DNA from: Roseovarius nanhaiticus
GTDB taxonomy: Bacteria > Pseudomonadota > Alphaproteobacteria > Rhodobacterales > Rhodobacteraceae
Assembly (NCBI RefSeq): GCF_900156535.1
Contig: NZ_FTNV01000002.1
Location: forward strand, 124,001-188,000
Direction of reading: 5' to 3'
Length of the DNA stretch: 64,000 nucleotides
Within the stretch, counting starts at the first letter, position 1. Every line of letters begins with the position of its first letter. The translations under genes and the position numbers were made by a program. This document shows positions 16,877-27,337 of this stretch, piece after piece. The notes under the pieces were generated by a model, which had not been told where the DNA came from, did not search any database, and saw only the letters and a list, made by a program, of their open reading frames with translations.

Positions 16877-16975
16877 GGCGCGCCTCCCTGCGCGTGTGCC
16901 CGGTGTTTAGGCGAATGCCCGAGGATCAGATTAGCCCAGCCGCCTGAGGGCGGAAATGACGAAATGCGGCGGCGG

Positions 16976-17773
16976 CTAAAAGCCGAATGGTCCGGCGCCC
17001 GGCGCCATGGGCACGTGGACCGAGCGAAACCCGCCGTCCCAGCTATGCACCATCAGCCCGTCCTCGCGCGCATGATACCCCACGGGCGCCTCCGCACGCC
17101 GGTCATAAGCGAACCCGCTACAGGGCGACGGGCCGGAAATGGCGATCTTGCCGCCGACCGCGCCGATCATCACGCTGTGAATGTGTCCGCAGACCAGCCG
17201 GATGTCGCCCTCATGCGCGGCCAGCACGTTTGCCAGCGCGGTCTTATCGCTCAGCCCGATACGGTCCATGAAGGAAATGCCGCTGTCGAAGGGCGGATGG
17301 TGCAGCGCGACCAGTGTTGGGCGCCCCTTGCCCTCCGACAGCGCGCGATCCAGAAATCCCAGCGAGGCGGGCATCAATGCGCCGCCCCCCTGCCCCTCGA
17401 CCAGCGTATCGAGGCCGATGAACTGTATATCCCCCAGCCGGACCGACCAATCGAGCGGGCCCGAGCGCGGCAGATACCCATCCGCCGCAAAGGCCGCGCG
17501 CATCGGATCGCGCAAGTCGTGATTGCCGGGAATGACGTATGCCCTGAGGTCCAGCGGCGCCAGCATGGCGCGCAGCCGCGCATAGCTCTCGGCACTACCA
17601 TCGTCGCTGAGATCGCCAGTGATCAGCAGCGCGTCGACCGGGCCGATCGCCGGCAGAATCTCCGCGATCCGCTGCACAAGTCGCGCGAGCGGCGGCGCGG
17701 TGTCGAGCCGCCCGGAGACCAGCTGCCCCTCGGACACGATATGCGTGTCGGTGATCTGAAGAATCGTCGTCAC
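16976..17773 (-). CDS. Metallophosphoesterase, GpdQ/CpdA-like phosphodiesterase
   Basis: 265 residues from a GTG at 17773 that overlaps the ugpE stop (GTGA). All metallophosphoesterase motifs are present in order: ITDTHI (8-13), ITGDLSDDG (about 50-58), GNHDLR (about 82-87), ALHHPPFD (about 155-162) and CGHIHS (about 193-198). The class includes CpdA (cAMP phosphodiesterase) and GpdQ (glycerophosphodiesterase). The last place in a Ugp-type operon favours glycerophosphodiester cleavage to glycerol-3-phosphate. No signal peptide, so cytoplasmic. Confidence 0.85.
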   Translation of the reverse strand: MTTILQITDTHIVSEGQLVSGRLDTAPPLARLVQRIAEILPAIGPVDALLITGDLSDDGSAESYARLRAMLAPLDLRAYVIPGNHDLRDPMRAAFAADGYLPRSGPLDWSVRLGDIQFIGLDTLVEGQGGGALMPASLGFLDRALSEGKGRPTLVALHHPPFDSGISFMDRIGLSDKTALANVLAAHEGDIRLVCGHIHSVMIGAVGGKIAISGPSPCSGFAYDRRAEAPVGYHAREDGLMVHSWDGGFRSVHVPMAPGAGPFGF

Positions 17774-18579
17774 TTGATCCCCGCCCGCAGGAACGCCTGC
17801 ACGAATTGCCGCTGGAAGAGCAGGAAGGCTAGCAAAAGCGGCGCCACCGTCATCATCGTCGCCGCCGAGATGACGCTGATATCGACGCCATTCTCGGGCG
17901 CGCCGAAGATCGACAGGCCCACGGTCAGGGGCCGCGTATCGGGTGAATTGGTGACGATCAGCGGCCAGAGAAAGTTGTTCCAATGGGTCGAGACCGAAAT
18001 CAGCGCATAGGCCAGGTATGTCGGCTTGGCCAGCGGCACATAGACCCGCCAGATGATGCCCAAAAGGCCGCAGCCCTCGATCCGCGCGGCCTCGTGCAGC
18101 TCGATCGGCACGGATTTGAACGCCTGCCGCATCAGGAAGATGCCGAAGGCGCTGGCCATGTAGGGCATGCCCACGCCGAGGATCGTATCGAAAAGGCCAA
18201 GGCGCGAGATCATCGCGTAATTCTCGACAATCAGCACTTCGGGCAGGATGAAGAGCTGCATCAGCACGAGGATAAAGACGAGGTTCTTGCCCGGAAAGTC
18301 CAGCTTGGCAAAGGCAAAGCCCGCAAGCGTCGTCAGGAAGAACTGCCCGATGAGGACGATGGTCACCAGCAAGAAGGTGTTGATGAAATACTTGAGCCAC
18401 GGCGCTCCGGCCCAGGCGGTGCGGAAATTGTCCAGCGTCCAAGGCGCGGCGAGGTTGAAATTCACCGCGTCCGAAGTGGTGTGGAACGCCGCCCAGAAGG
18501 CGAAGACAAGCGGCGAGATCCAGATGATCGCCAGAAGGAACGCACCCGCGCCCTCGATATGCCGCGCGAGTCCGCTCAT
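17770..18579 (-). CDS. ugpE: ABC transporter permease, UgpE-like
   Basis: 269-residue MalG/UgpE-type inner-membrane permease with six hydrophobic segments. The cytoplasmic EAA loop EAARIEGCGLLGIIWRVYVP, which docks to the ATPase, is at about 162-181. ATG at 18579 overlaps the stop of the first permease. Pairs with UgpA. Assignment to glycerol-3-phosphate rather than another sugar rests on the operon's phosphodiesterase and DeoR/GlpR-type regulator. Confidence 0.82.
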   Translation of the reverse strand: MSGLARHIEGAGAFLLAIIWISPLVFAFWAAFHTTSDAVNFNLAAPWTLDNFRTAWAGAPWLKYFINTFLLVTIVLIGQFFLTTLAGFAFAKLDFPGKNLVFILVLMQLFILPEVLIVENYAMISRLGLFDTILGVGMPYMASAFGIFLMRQAFKSVPIELHEAARIEGCGLLGIIWRVYVPLAKPTYLAYALISVSTHWNNFLWPLIVTNSPDTRPLTVGLSIFGAPENGVDISVISAATMMTVAPLLLAFLLFQRQFVQAFLRAGIK

Positions 18580-19469
18580 TGGTAATGCGTCCGGCGGTCC
18601 AGGTAGAAGAACTGGATGGCCGCCACGATGCACAGAACGCCGAGGATCAGCATGGTCAGCGCCGCCGCGTGCGGCTGATCGAAGAAGGCGAAGGCCATTT
18701 CCCAAATGTAATAAAGGATCAGCTTGGAGGCGTCCGAGGGGCCGCCCTTGGTCAGGATGAAGAGGTGGTCGATCAGCTTGACCGAGTTGATCATCGCGTT
18801 GACCATGATGAAAAGCGTCGTCGGCATCAGCAGGGGCAGCACGATGCGGCGCGTATAGGTCCAGCGGCTGGCGCCCTCGATATCGGCGGCCTCCTTCAGA
18901 TCCTCGGGGATGGTCTGCAAAGCGGCAAGATAGAAGATCATGAAGAACCCCGCCTCCTTCCAGATGGTCACGATGATGATCGCCCAAAGCGCGGTTTCCG
19001 GCTGGCCCAGCCAGTTGACCGAGGGCAGGCCGAAGAGGCTTCCGATCTGGTCCAGAACGCCGAGGCCGGGCGTGTAGAAGAAAAGCCACAGGTTCGCCGC
19101 CGCGATCATCGGCAGCACGGTGGGCGTGAAATAGGCGGTCCGCAGAAAGCCGCGTGCGGGCAGCTTGGAATTGGCCCAAAGCGCCATGGCCAGCGCGATC
19201 ACGATGGAGACGGGAATGGTGACGCCCGCATAGAGCAGGTTGTTTTTCGTCACCAGCCAGAATGTGGGATCAGCGAAAAGGTCGGCGTAGTTTTCGGTGC
19301 CGATGAACTCGGACGGGTTGCGCCGCGTGCCGCGCGAGAACAGGCTGGACCAGAAGGTGGCGACAGACGGGTAGAACGCAAAGAGCGACAGAAGGAGCGC
19401 AGCAGGCGACAAGAGCAGCCATCCGTAGATGGCCTGGCGGCGGCGCTCGATATTGACATGTCTGCTCAT
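18576..19469 (-). CDS. ugpA: ABC transporter permease, UgpA-like
   Basis: 297-residue MalF/UgpA-type permease. It opens MSRHVNIERRRQAIYGWLLL, followed by the first transmembrane segment. The EAA loop KEAADIEGASRWTYTRRIVLP is at about 193-213. I chose the ATG at 19469 rather than a GTG at 19493 because the short extension is proline-rich and lacks a better ribosome site. It lies 58 bases after ugpB. Confidence 0.82.
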   Translation of the reverse strand: MSRHVNIERRRQAIYGWLLLSPAALLLSLFAFYPSVATFWSSLFSRGTRRNPSEFIGTENYADLFADPTFWLVTKNNLLYAGVTIPVSIVIALAMALWANSKLPARGFLRTAYFTPTVLPMIAAANLWLFFYTPGLGVLDQIGSLFGLPSVNWLGQPETALWAIIIVTIWKEAGFFMIFYLAALQTIPEDLKEAADIEGASRWTYTRRIVLPLLMPTTLFIMVNAMINSVKLIDHLFILTKGGPSDASKLILYYIWEMAFAFFDQPHAAALTMLILGVLCIVAAIQFFYLDRRTHYQ

Positions 19470-19527
19470 GGGGTCTGGCCTTGGGTAACGCACCGCCGCC
19501 TTGGTGCGGCGGCGGCGCGGGTTTGAT

Positions 19528-20799
19528 TTACTGGTAGGGCTTCAGCAGGCGCTCGGCCGCTTCCTGCGCCTCGCCCAGCGCCTCGGCGGGCTCCTTGGCG
19601 CCGGTGAGGGCCGACTGGATCGCGTTGTTCAGTCCCTCGCGCACGCGCGCCGTCTCGAAGGTGCTGAACTCGGCCACGGCATGCTCGAGCTGGTTGCGCG
19701 CGACCAGCGCGGGCGGGAAGTCGGCGACATAGGCTTGCAGCGCCTCGGTCTCGTAGGCGGCGGGCGACACGCCCATGTAGCCCGTGGCGATCGACCATTC
19801 CGCCGCCTGCTCGGGCGCCGTCATGAAGCGGATCAGCTTGAGCGCGGCGGCACGCTCCTCATCCGTAGTGTCCTTGAAGATGTAGAAGTTGCCGCCCCCG
19901 GTGGGCGAGCCCTTGCGCTCGTTCGCGGGCAATTCGGCGACGCCGAAATCAAAGCTGGCCGCGTCTTTTACCGCCGTGAGGTTGCCGGTGGAGTGCCACA
20001 TCATCGCCGTCTGCCCCTCGAGGAAGGCTTGGCGCAGCGTGCCCCATTCGACGGTGCCCTCGGGCATGATGCCATGCTCGGTCGAGAGCGATTTCCAGAA
20101 TTCCAGCGTCTCCACCACTTCGGGATCGTCGAAATAGGTGGTCAGGCCGTCGCCGGACATCAACTCCTTGCCGTTCTGGATCGCCAGCGCCTGGAACATC
20201 CAGTAGGGATAGCCCGTCGAGGGGATCATGATGCCGCTGGTGCCGTCCTTGGTCAGGGCCTTGCCCATCTCGACCATCTCGTCCCAGGTGCTGGGCGGTG
20301 CTTCGGGATCGAGGCCCGCGTCGCGGAACATGTCCTTGTTGTAATAGGCCACGATGGTCGAGCGCTGGAAGGGGATGCCCCATGTCTGGCCCTCGATCTG
20401 GCCGTTGGCCATCAGCGCGGGGTAAAAGCCGTTCAGCCATTCCTCGCCGTCTTCGCCCTCGACCAGATCGTCGAAGGGCACGATCAGGTCCTGCTCGATC
20501 AGGTCATAGGCGTCGATGGAGAACATGACGGCCAGTTGCGCAGGCTCGCCCGAGTTGAGCGCCGAGAGGGCGCGCACGCGGGTGTCGTCGTAATTGCCCG
20601 AATAGATCGCGTTGACCTTGATATCGGGGTTTTCCGCCTCGAAATCGGCTACGATACCATCGACCACTTCGGTCAACGCCCCGCCGACGGCAATGGGGTA
20701 ATACATCGTCAATTCGGTCTCGGCGGCGGCCATGGTGCCGCCCGCCACCAGCGCGGTCGTCAGGCTCAGCGCCCCGGTCAATTTGGTAAAGTGTTTCAT
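19528..20799 (-). CDS. ugpB: Extracellular solute-binding protein, UgpB-like
   Basis: 423 residues with a clear Sec signal peptide (MKHFTKLTGALSLTTALVAG through AAA, cleavage near residue 26). The mature part matches the UgpB/MalE binding-protein class: LTMYYPIAVGGALTEVVDGI near the N-terminus, GIPFQRSTIVAYYNKDMF and EFWKSL in the lobes. Binds the transported ligand in the periplasm. Probably glycerol-3-phosphate or glycerophosphodiesters, by context only. Confidence 0.85.
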   Translation of the reverse strand: MKHFTKLTGALSLTTALVAGGTMAAAETELTMYYPIAVGGALTEVVDGIVADFEAENPDIKVNAIYSGNYDDTRVRALSALNSGEPAQLAVMFSIDAYDLIEQDLIVPFDDLVEGEDGEEWLNGFYPALMANGQIEGQTWGIPFQRSTIVAYYNKDMFRDAGLDPEAPPSTWDEMVEMGKALTKDGTSGIMIPSTGYPYWMFQALAIQNGKELMSGDGLTTYFDDPEVVETLEFWKSLSTEHGIMPEGTVEWGTLRQAFLEGQTAMMWHSTGNLTAVKDAASFDFGVAELPANERKGSPTGGGNFYIFKDTTDEERAAALKLIRFMTAPEQAAEWSIATGYMGVSPAAYETEALQAYVADFPPALVARNQLEHAVAEFSTFETARVREGLNNAIQSALTGAKEPAEALGEAQEAAERLLKPYQ

Positions 20800-20853
20800 G
20801 TCATATCCTCCCTAGATGTGAAGTCGTCCGTCTTCTTATCCGCCCTCCGCGCA

Positions 20854-21863
<1,010 letters not shown>

Positions 21864-21867
<4 letters not shown>

Positions 21868-22646
21868 GCCGCCCTCCCTTCGGCCAAAATGAGGCGCGCG
21901 CCCATATCCTCGACGATCCCGGCGAATGCGGCGCCCGGCATCCGGTCCATCACGAGGTGATCGACCTCGCGGATATTCTCGCCCGCCGCAGGGGCAAGGC
22001 GGCCGAATTTCGTACTGTCGAGCACGAGGATCGAGGCGCGCGCGTTCTCGCGGATGCGCTCGCGGGCGCGCACCTCCACCGTGTGAAACTCCAGAAGGCT
22101 GCCATCCTCTGCCACACCCGCGGCGCCGAAAATCGCATATTCCGCGCGATAGCCGCCAAAGAACTCCACCACGTCGGCTCCCAATATGTCCCTGTCGGGC
22201 AGGCGCAATTCGCCGCCTGGCAGGATGATGCGATTGGACATCTCGTCGCTCAGTGCCATCGCCGCGCTGAGATTGTTGGTGATGACCGTCAGGTTACGCC
22301 GGCTGCGCAGCGCCCGCGCCGTGCTGAGCGTGGTCGAGCCGATCGAAAGGAACAGCGTCGCCCCGTCCGGAATGAGCCGCGCCGCTGCCTCGCCAATCCG
22401 GTGCTTGCCCGATGGGTTGGTCGCCGCGCGCAGATCGAAGGGCGTGTTGCGCGACTGATGCGCCAGTTCGATCCGGCCATGACGCCGGTGCAATGCGTCA
22501 TCCTCGCAAAGCGTGTCGATATCCCGGCGGATGGTCTGCATCGAAACGCCCAGCATCTCGGCCAGCGCATCGACGGTGACCATCCCGCGCTCGCGCACGA
22601 TTCCCAGAATGGTGTCACGCCGCTTGAGCTTGCGTTCAGACATCAT
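21864..22646 (-). CDS. DeoR/GlpR-family transcriptional regulator
   Basis: 260 residues. N-terminal winged helix with the DeoR signature (RRDTILGIVRERG, then VDALAEMLGVSMQTIRRDID at about 24-43), and a sugar-phosphate-sensing C-terminal domain (LSIGSTTLSTARAL, then GGYRAEYAIFGAAGV). Family members repress transport or catabolic operons until a phosphorylated sugar or glycerol-3-phosphate binds. First gene of the Ugp-like operon, so likely autoregulated. A second ATG at 22643 is equally possible. Confidence 0.85.
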
Positions 22647-22876
22647 CCCCCCGGCATATATTCCACTGGGAAGGCTAGAGACGCCAAAGCATCAAAACAA
22701 CAAAAATCTATCGGATGACCAACATAAATTGTCGATACGGCGGTCAAATCCCAGGAAACGCCTCGATAAAATGTAGTTTTGGACGCTTTGCTCTTTGTCA
22801 TTCAGGGCCAAATCCGTAAGGTTGGGCCATCGCGTCGCGCGCGAACGCGCCCGCGCAACAACCAAGGATAAACCCG
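22647..22876. promoter_or_regulatory. Divergent promoter region, deoR-ugp operon and HAD gene
   Basis: 230 bases between divergent starts, with an AT-rich core at about 22689-22780 that contrasts with the GC-rich surroundings. Promoters for both directions and the DeoR operator are expected here. I could not pick out a convincing repeated operator by eye. Confidence 0.45.
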
Positions 22877-23773
22877 ATGCTAAGCGCACCGAAGATCTTC
22901 GAGCGATACGAGCAGATCAGGCCGCGCCTTCCCGCCGCACCGCCGCAATTTAGCGCGCGCAAAGTCACGCAGGATATCCGCGCGCTGACCGATATCGCAA
23001 GCGAGGCGTCCGCTTTCGTCTTTGACGCTTTCGGAGTGCTGAACGTCGGCGATACGCTGATCGAAGGCGCGGACCGCAGGCTGGACCAGCTGCGCGCGCG
23101 GGGATGTGCCATCCGCATCCTGACGAACGCCGCCAGCTACGACCGCGCGGGCGCGGTGGCGAAATTTGCCAACCTGGGTCTTACTGTCTTGCCCGAAGAG
23201 ATCATAACCAGCCGCGACGCCGCATTGAGCGCGCTGACACCGGGCCTGTGGGGCGTGATCGCAGCACCGGAGGATGACTTGGGCGATATCGCACATGAGG
23301 CGCTGCGCCTCGGTGATGATCCCGCCACCTTTGATCGCGCAGATGGGTTTTTATTTCTGTCCTCCAGCGGTTGGACCGACGCCAGACAAGCCATGCTGCA
23401 AAAATCACTCGCCGCGCATGACCGCCCGGTACTCATCGCCAATGCCGATCTGGTCGCACCGCGGGATGATGGGTTTTCGCTGGAGCCGGGCCATTATGGC
23501 CACTGGCTTCTGGACGACGGGGCGGCACGGGTACGGTTTTTCGGAAAACCCTTTGGAGAGGTTTATGATCTGGTCGAGGCCACTCTGCCTAGTGTAGCGC
23601 CCGACCGGATCGTCATGTGCGGCGACACTCTCCATACGGATATCCTTGGCGCGGCAGCGCGGGGATGGAGGACCGTACTGGTCACCCAAGACGGCCTTTT
23701 TGCAGGACACGACACCAACGATTTCTGCGAGCGTGCCGCACTAAACCCCGACTGGCGGCTGAACCGCATCTAG
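22877..23773 (+). CDS. HAD-superfamily IIA phosphatase
   Basis: 298-residue HAD hydrolase of the NagD/phosphoglycolate-phosphatase-like IIA class. Motif I is FVFDAFGVLN (about 48-57), where the second Asp of the usual DxD is replaced by Phe (DAF). Motif II is RILTNAAS (about 79-86), and the motif III/IV region is FGKPFGEVY, then MCGDTLHTDILGA (about 246-258). It diverges from the glycerol-phosphate transport operon and may dephosphorylate glycerol phosphate or a related compound. This is inference from context. AAGGAT precedes the ATG. Confidence 0.78.
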   Translation: MLSAPKIFERYEQIRPRLPAAPPQFSARKVTQDIRALTDIASEASAFVFDAFGVLNVGDTLIEGADRRLDQLRARGCAIRILTNAASYDRAGAVAKFANLGLTVLPEEIITSRDAALSALTPGLWGVIAAPEDDLGDIAHEALRLGDDPATFDRADGFLFLSSSGWTDARQAMLQKSLAAHDRPVLIANADLVAPRDDGFSLEPGHYGHWLLDDGAARVRFFGKPFGEVYDLVEATLPSVAPDRIVMCGDTLHTDILGAAARGWRTVLVTQDGLFAGHDTNDFCERAALNPDWRLNRI

Positions 23774-23796
23774 ACGCGATGCCGCGGAAAAGAAAA

Positions 23797-23825
23797 CCCG
23801 CGCCGGTTGGGATCAGCGGCGCGGG
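23797..23825. terminator. Hairpin between convergent HAD and DJ-1 genes
   Basis: CCCGCGCCG (23797-23805) pairs perfectly with CGGCGCGGG (23817-23825) across an 11-base loop, in the convergent intergenic space. AAAA precedes the left arm, which would read as a T-run for the minus transcript, so it is best placed to stop transcription of the DJ-1-type gene. Confidence 0.6.
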
Positions 23826-23888
23826 GCAAAATGCTGTCATACTGCGTTGGAAACAGGTCTCTGGTTCAGGCCCGCCCCGACCGTACAG

Positions 23889-24563
23889 TTATAGCAGGGC
23901 CAACAGCTTTTTCGCCGCCGCCTCTGACGATGCCGGGTTCTGGCCGGTGACCAGCTTGCCGTCGGTCACGACGAAGGATGCCCAGTCGTCGCCCTTCTCA
24001 TAGTGGCCGCCATTCGCCTTCAGCATGTCCTCAACGAGGAACGGCACCACATCCGTCAGGCCAACGCCCTCTTCCTCGGTATTGGTAAAGCCCGTCACGG
24101 TCTTGCCCGAGACCAGCGGCTTGCCGTCGGCGCCCTTGGGGTGCTTGAAGACGGCGGGCGCGTGGCAGACGGCCCCGACGGGTCGGTCACTGGCCGTGAA
24201 GGCTTCGATCAAGGCAACGCTGTCTTTGTCTTCGGACAGATCCCAAAGCGGGCCGTGACCGCCCGGATAGAATATGGCGTCAAACCCGTCTGCCGATACT
24301 TTGGAGAGAACCTCGGTCTCGGCCAGATGCTTTTGCGCGGCATCATCGCCTTTGAAACGCTTGGTGGCGTCCGTCTGCGCATCGTCGCTGTCGCTGGACG
24401 GATCCAGCGGCGGCTGACCACCCTTGGGCGAGGCCAGCACAACGTCGGCCCCGGCATCCTTGAAGACATAGTAAGGCGCGGCAAACTCCTCGAGCCAGAA
24501 GCCCGTCTTGTTGCCGGTATCGCCAAGTTGGTCATGAGAAGTGAGCACCATGAGAATTTTCAT
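23889..24563 (-). CDS. DJ-1/PfpI superfamily protein (Hsp31/glyoxalase III-like)
   Basis: 224 residues. The nucleophile elbow AVCHAPAVF is present (Cys at about 138) with the preceding GGHGPLWDL (about 108-116), as in Hsp31-like glyoxalases/deglycases. LTSHDQLGDTGNKTGFWLEEFAAPY near the start is typical of the subgroup. AAAGGAA about 7 bases before the ATG at 24563 decides the start. It probably protects against methylglyoxal or carbonyl stress. Single gene facing the HAD gene. Confidence 0.85.
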   Translation of the reverse strand: MKILMVLTSHDQLGDTGNKTGFWLEEFAAPYYVFKDAGADVVLASPKGGQPPLDPSSDSDDAQTDATKRFKGDDAAQKHLAETEVLSKVSADGFDAIFYPGGHGPLWDLSEDKDSVALIEAFTASDRPVGAVCHAPAVFKHPKGADGKPLVSGKTVTGFTNTEEEGVGLTDVVPFLVEDMLKANGGHYEKGDDWASFVVTDGKLVTGQNPASSEAAAKKLLALL

Positions 24564-25005
24564 CGTTTTATTCCTTTGTATCAATTGTATCTAAGCGTGA
24601 TCGGTCGCTCGGCCGCTCTGAGCACTTGGCCCAAGAGCGCAGCCGCTCGGCATAACAACGGCCGCCGGGCGGGCTTGTTCCAAACGAGAGGCAATGACTT
24701 CGCGGAACGCGCAGGTTGCGCCCGGCGCCGGGCGGTTTGTCAGACTCATCTCAGCTTTGCCGAACGGTGGCGGGATGGCCGATCAAACAGTCCGCCTTCC
24801 GCAAGCCCCCCGCCTGGCGCTCGCGTGAAATCATGTCTGACGCGGAGCGCAAAGACCGTCCCGAAAAGGTCAGCAGACAGCGCATCGCTCGGCAGAAGAC
24901 CCGGCGAAAGTGACACCTCATTACCGACGGCATAGATCAACCGATTGCTCGATCCCTTATTCGGCGACAGGCATCGAGGCGCCGAACATCGGGGAGGTGA
25001 CGTGG
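24564..25005. other. 442-base gap between the DJ-1 gene and the MCE operon end
   Basis: Must carry the DJ-1 promoter and the 3' end of the MCE operon. A perfect 16-base palindrome CGCCCGGCGCCGGGCG at 24719-24734, followed by GTTTG, is the only strong hairpin. A 26-codon basic plus frame (24834-24914) is not convincing. I see no RNA gene. Confidence 0.5.
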
Positions 25006-25617
25006 CTATCCCGCTGCGGCCCAACTCGCCATTTCAGGCAAAAGCCCATCCAGGATCGCCTGGAAGGCGGCAACAATGGCGGTGGGGGTGTCATCGACCG
25101 CTGCGGCCTCACTGCCGTAGATCGCCGTCTTGATCACGCTCTGGTCTCTGTCGCGCAGCAAGGTCAGGCTGATATCGACCTTCGCCACCACCCGCTCGCC
25201 GGTGATTTCGACATGGAAGGCGTCGATGCGGGACAAAAGCGCCAGATCTGGCACCGGGCCAGCCTCGTTCGGACCAACATATCCCATCCGGCCCGTCCCC
25301 GCGATTGACCGGACCAGAAGCGATTGCACCAGCAAGGGCAATTCATCGGACCAGCGCGCGTCTGGCAGGTAGGTGACGGCGGCGGCGCCGGGTTTTACCA
25401 TGATGCGGTCACTCGTGACCGAAGCGGGTGCATTGGGCACAGCCACCAGCAGCGTGCGGCCGGATCGGCGCCCCGCGCCGGATCCGGCGGCGGGCGACAG
25501 ATCGTAGGTGTCCAGCGGCGTGGCTGCCGCGTTGATGGACGACAATGCGCTGCAACCGCCAAGGCTGGCAGCGGCGCCCAGTATCGCGGCGCGGCGGGTG
25601 AGGGTCAGCGTATCCAT
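25006..25617 (-). CDS. MCE-associated outer-membrane lipoprotein (PqiC-like, ABC_trans_aux)
   Basis: 203-residue lipoprotein. RRAAILGAAASLGGC gives a lipobox LGGC (Cys about 22), preceded by a twin-Arg-containing n-region. The mature domain (LDTYDLSPAAG, then PDARWSDELPLLVQSLLVRSI) matches the auxiliary lipoprotein of MCE transporters. GGAG lies 8 bases before the ATG at 25617. It is the last gene of the MCE operon, 4 bases after the MlaD-type gene. Probably anchors or caps the MCE channel at the outer membrane. Confidence 0.82.
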   Translation of the reverse strand: MDTLTLTRRAAILGAAASLGGCSALSSINAAATPLDTYDLSPAAGSGAGRRSGRTLLVAVPNAPASVTSDRIMVKPGAAAVTYLPDARWSDELPLLVQSLLVRSIAGTGRMGYVGPNEAGPVPDLALLSRIDAFHVEITGERVVAKVDISLTLLRDRDQSVIKTAIYGSEAAAVDDTPTAIVAAFQAILDGLLPEMASWAAAG

Positions 25618-25621
25618 AGTG

Positions 25622-27337
25622 TCATCTCCGGTATTCGGGCACGCGTTCATCCAGAAGGAAACGTGCAGGGTCTCGTTCGATGCGGCGCACCAGTTTTTCC
25701 AGCGATTGAACCAGCCCGCGCGCTTCGCTGCTGAGGCGGCCCAGCTCGTTCAGTCCATTGCCGGTAAAGTTGCGGATACCCGGCGCGGCGGCGCTGACCG
25801 TGGATTGGACCTGCGCGACAACATCATCCGCGCGCGCGATCAGCGCACGCAGATCGGTGGTGATCTGCGGCAGGTCTTGCGATACCTGATCGGCGGCGCC
25901 GCCGATCTGCTCGGTCGCCGCGCGGATATCGGCCAGAACCGGGCCAAGATCGGTTGAGATGACCTCATTCGCACTGTCGAACGCCTTTTCGGCAGAGCTG
26001 AGCGCGCGGTCCGCGTTAACCAGCGAGCCGTCGATACTGGCGAGCGTGATATTGGCACGCTCGAAAAGGTCGGTGGCCGCGTTGACCGCCCTGCGCGCAT
26101 CCTCGGCCAAGGGTGTCAGACCGTTGGTGAATTCGGTCAGATCGCTCGCGGCCGTATCCACCGCGACCGACGCGGATGACACGGCGCTGCGGATATCCGC
26201 GACCACGGCGGGCACGTCCTGGTCGATGACCGTCTCGATCTTGGCGAGCGTACTTTGCGCGCTGGCCAGAACCTCGCGCGCGTCGGCCACCATCAAGGCT
26301 CCATCCCCCGCAACCAGCGTGTTCACGCTGTTCGATGCATCGGTGACGGCGCTGAAGGAGGTGCTGGCATCCGACAGCGTCTGCTCAAGCTCCTGAAGCC
26401 GGGCGTTCAGAAGGGCTGCCGTCTGATCGAACCCGTCCAGCGTGCTGACCGAACGCTCCGATATGTCGGCCACGGCCTTGTTCAGCGCATCGACCGTCTG
26501 CGAGATCTGCGCGGCGATCTGCGGGACCTGTTCGCGCATCAGCGTCTCGGCCTCGGCAAAGGCGGCACCCGCGCTGTCAATGGCCGTACCGGTCGTGTCG
26601 ATGGCGGTCTTGGCCGAGTCGAACGCGCCGGTGGCCGAGGCCAGCGTCCGGTCGACGTTGTCCAGCGTCGTCTCGGCCGCAGCTCCCAGCGTGTCGAGGC
26701 GCCCGCTGAACCCGGCAATCTGTTCGGTGGCATCCGAAACAGTCTTGGTGATGTCGGAAAAATCGGTCAGCGCCTGGTCCAGCCCGCCCGAGGCATCGCT
26801 GAGATTGCTGAGGATATTCTGCACATAAGCCTGGTTTTCCGGCCCCGCGATCTGCTGAAATTTTTTCAGAAGCTCGGTTGCCTCGGAGATCAGGTCAGGC
26901 GCGTCCTCGACCAGCTGCTGCACGGTCGAGCGGCGCGAAGGGATGATGGGCGGCCCGTCGCCTTCTGCGGTCAGGGGCGCGGCGTCCGCCCGGCTGTTCG
27001 TCAAAGAAATATAGGCAACACCAGTGACACCTGAAGAGCTGAGCTGCGCCACGGTATCCTCACGCACAGGGGTCGTCGCGTCGATTTCAATCCCGACATA
27101 GACCTTGGACGGGTCGGGATCGTGAATCTTCACCTCGATCACCCGACCCACATTGATCCCGTTAAAAACGACGTCACCAGAGGAATCCAGCCCTGAGACA
27201 TCCTCGAAGAGGATGCCGTAATAAGCATATTGCCGGTCCAGTTGAACGCTGGAGATCCAAACGGCAAAGACGAGGCTGCCAATGATGCCCAAAAGCGTGA
27301 AGGCGCCAATGAGGATGTAATTCGCACGGGTTTCCAT
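25622..27337 (-). CDS. MCE-domain protein with long periplasmic helical tail (MlaD-like)
   Basis: 571 residues. One N-terminal membrane helix (8-28) is followed by a single MCE domain (about 38-114, including GLDSSGDVVFNGINVGRVIEV). A very long low-complexity helical region (about 138-545) rich in Ala, Thr, Ser, Asp and Val follows, with heptad-like spacing and almost no aromatics. Canonical MlaD is about 180 residues, so the tail adds some 400. MCE subunits form hexameric lipid tunnels, and the tail suggests a helical needle across the periplasm. ATG at 27337 shares one base with the ATPase stop (TGATG). Confidence 0.87.
   Translation of the reverse strand: METRANYILIGAFTLLGIIGSLVFAVWISSVQLDRQYAYYGILFEDVSGLDSSGDVVFNGINVGRVIEVKIHDPDPSKVYVGIEIDATTPVREDTVAQLSSSGVTGVAYISLTNSRADAAPLTAEGDGPPIIPSRRSTVQQLVEDAPDLISEATELLKKFQQIAGPENQAYVQNILSNLSDASGGLDQALTDFSDITKTVSDATEQIAGFSGRLDTLGAAAETTLDNVDRTLASATGAFDSAKTAIDTTGTAIDSAGAAFAEAETLMREQVPQIAAQISQTVDALNKAVADISERSVSTLDGFDQTAALLNARLQELEQTLSDASTSFSAVTDASNSVNTLVAGDGALMVADAREVLASAQSTLAKIETVIDQDVPAVVADIRSAVSSASVAVDTAASDLTEFTNGLTPLAEDARRAVNAATDLFERANITLASIDGSLVNADRALSSAEKAFDSANEVISTDLGPVLADIRAATEQIGGAADQVSQDLPQITTDLRALIARADDVVAQVQSTVSAAAPGIRNFTGNGLNELGRLSSEARGLVQSLEKLVRRIERDPARFLLDERVPEYRR

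Noticed and set aside
16406-18010. A 534-codon plus-strand open frame across the monooxygenase, phosphodiesterase and ugpE genes
   Set aside because: It crosses gene boundaries of three clear minus-strand genes and has shadow-type composition.
24834-24914. A 26-codon basic frame (starts MSDAERKDRPEK)
   Set aside because: No ribosome site, very short, and no neighbour coupling; not enough to call a gene.
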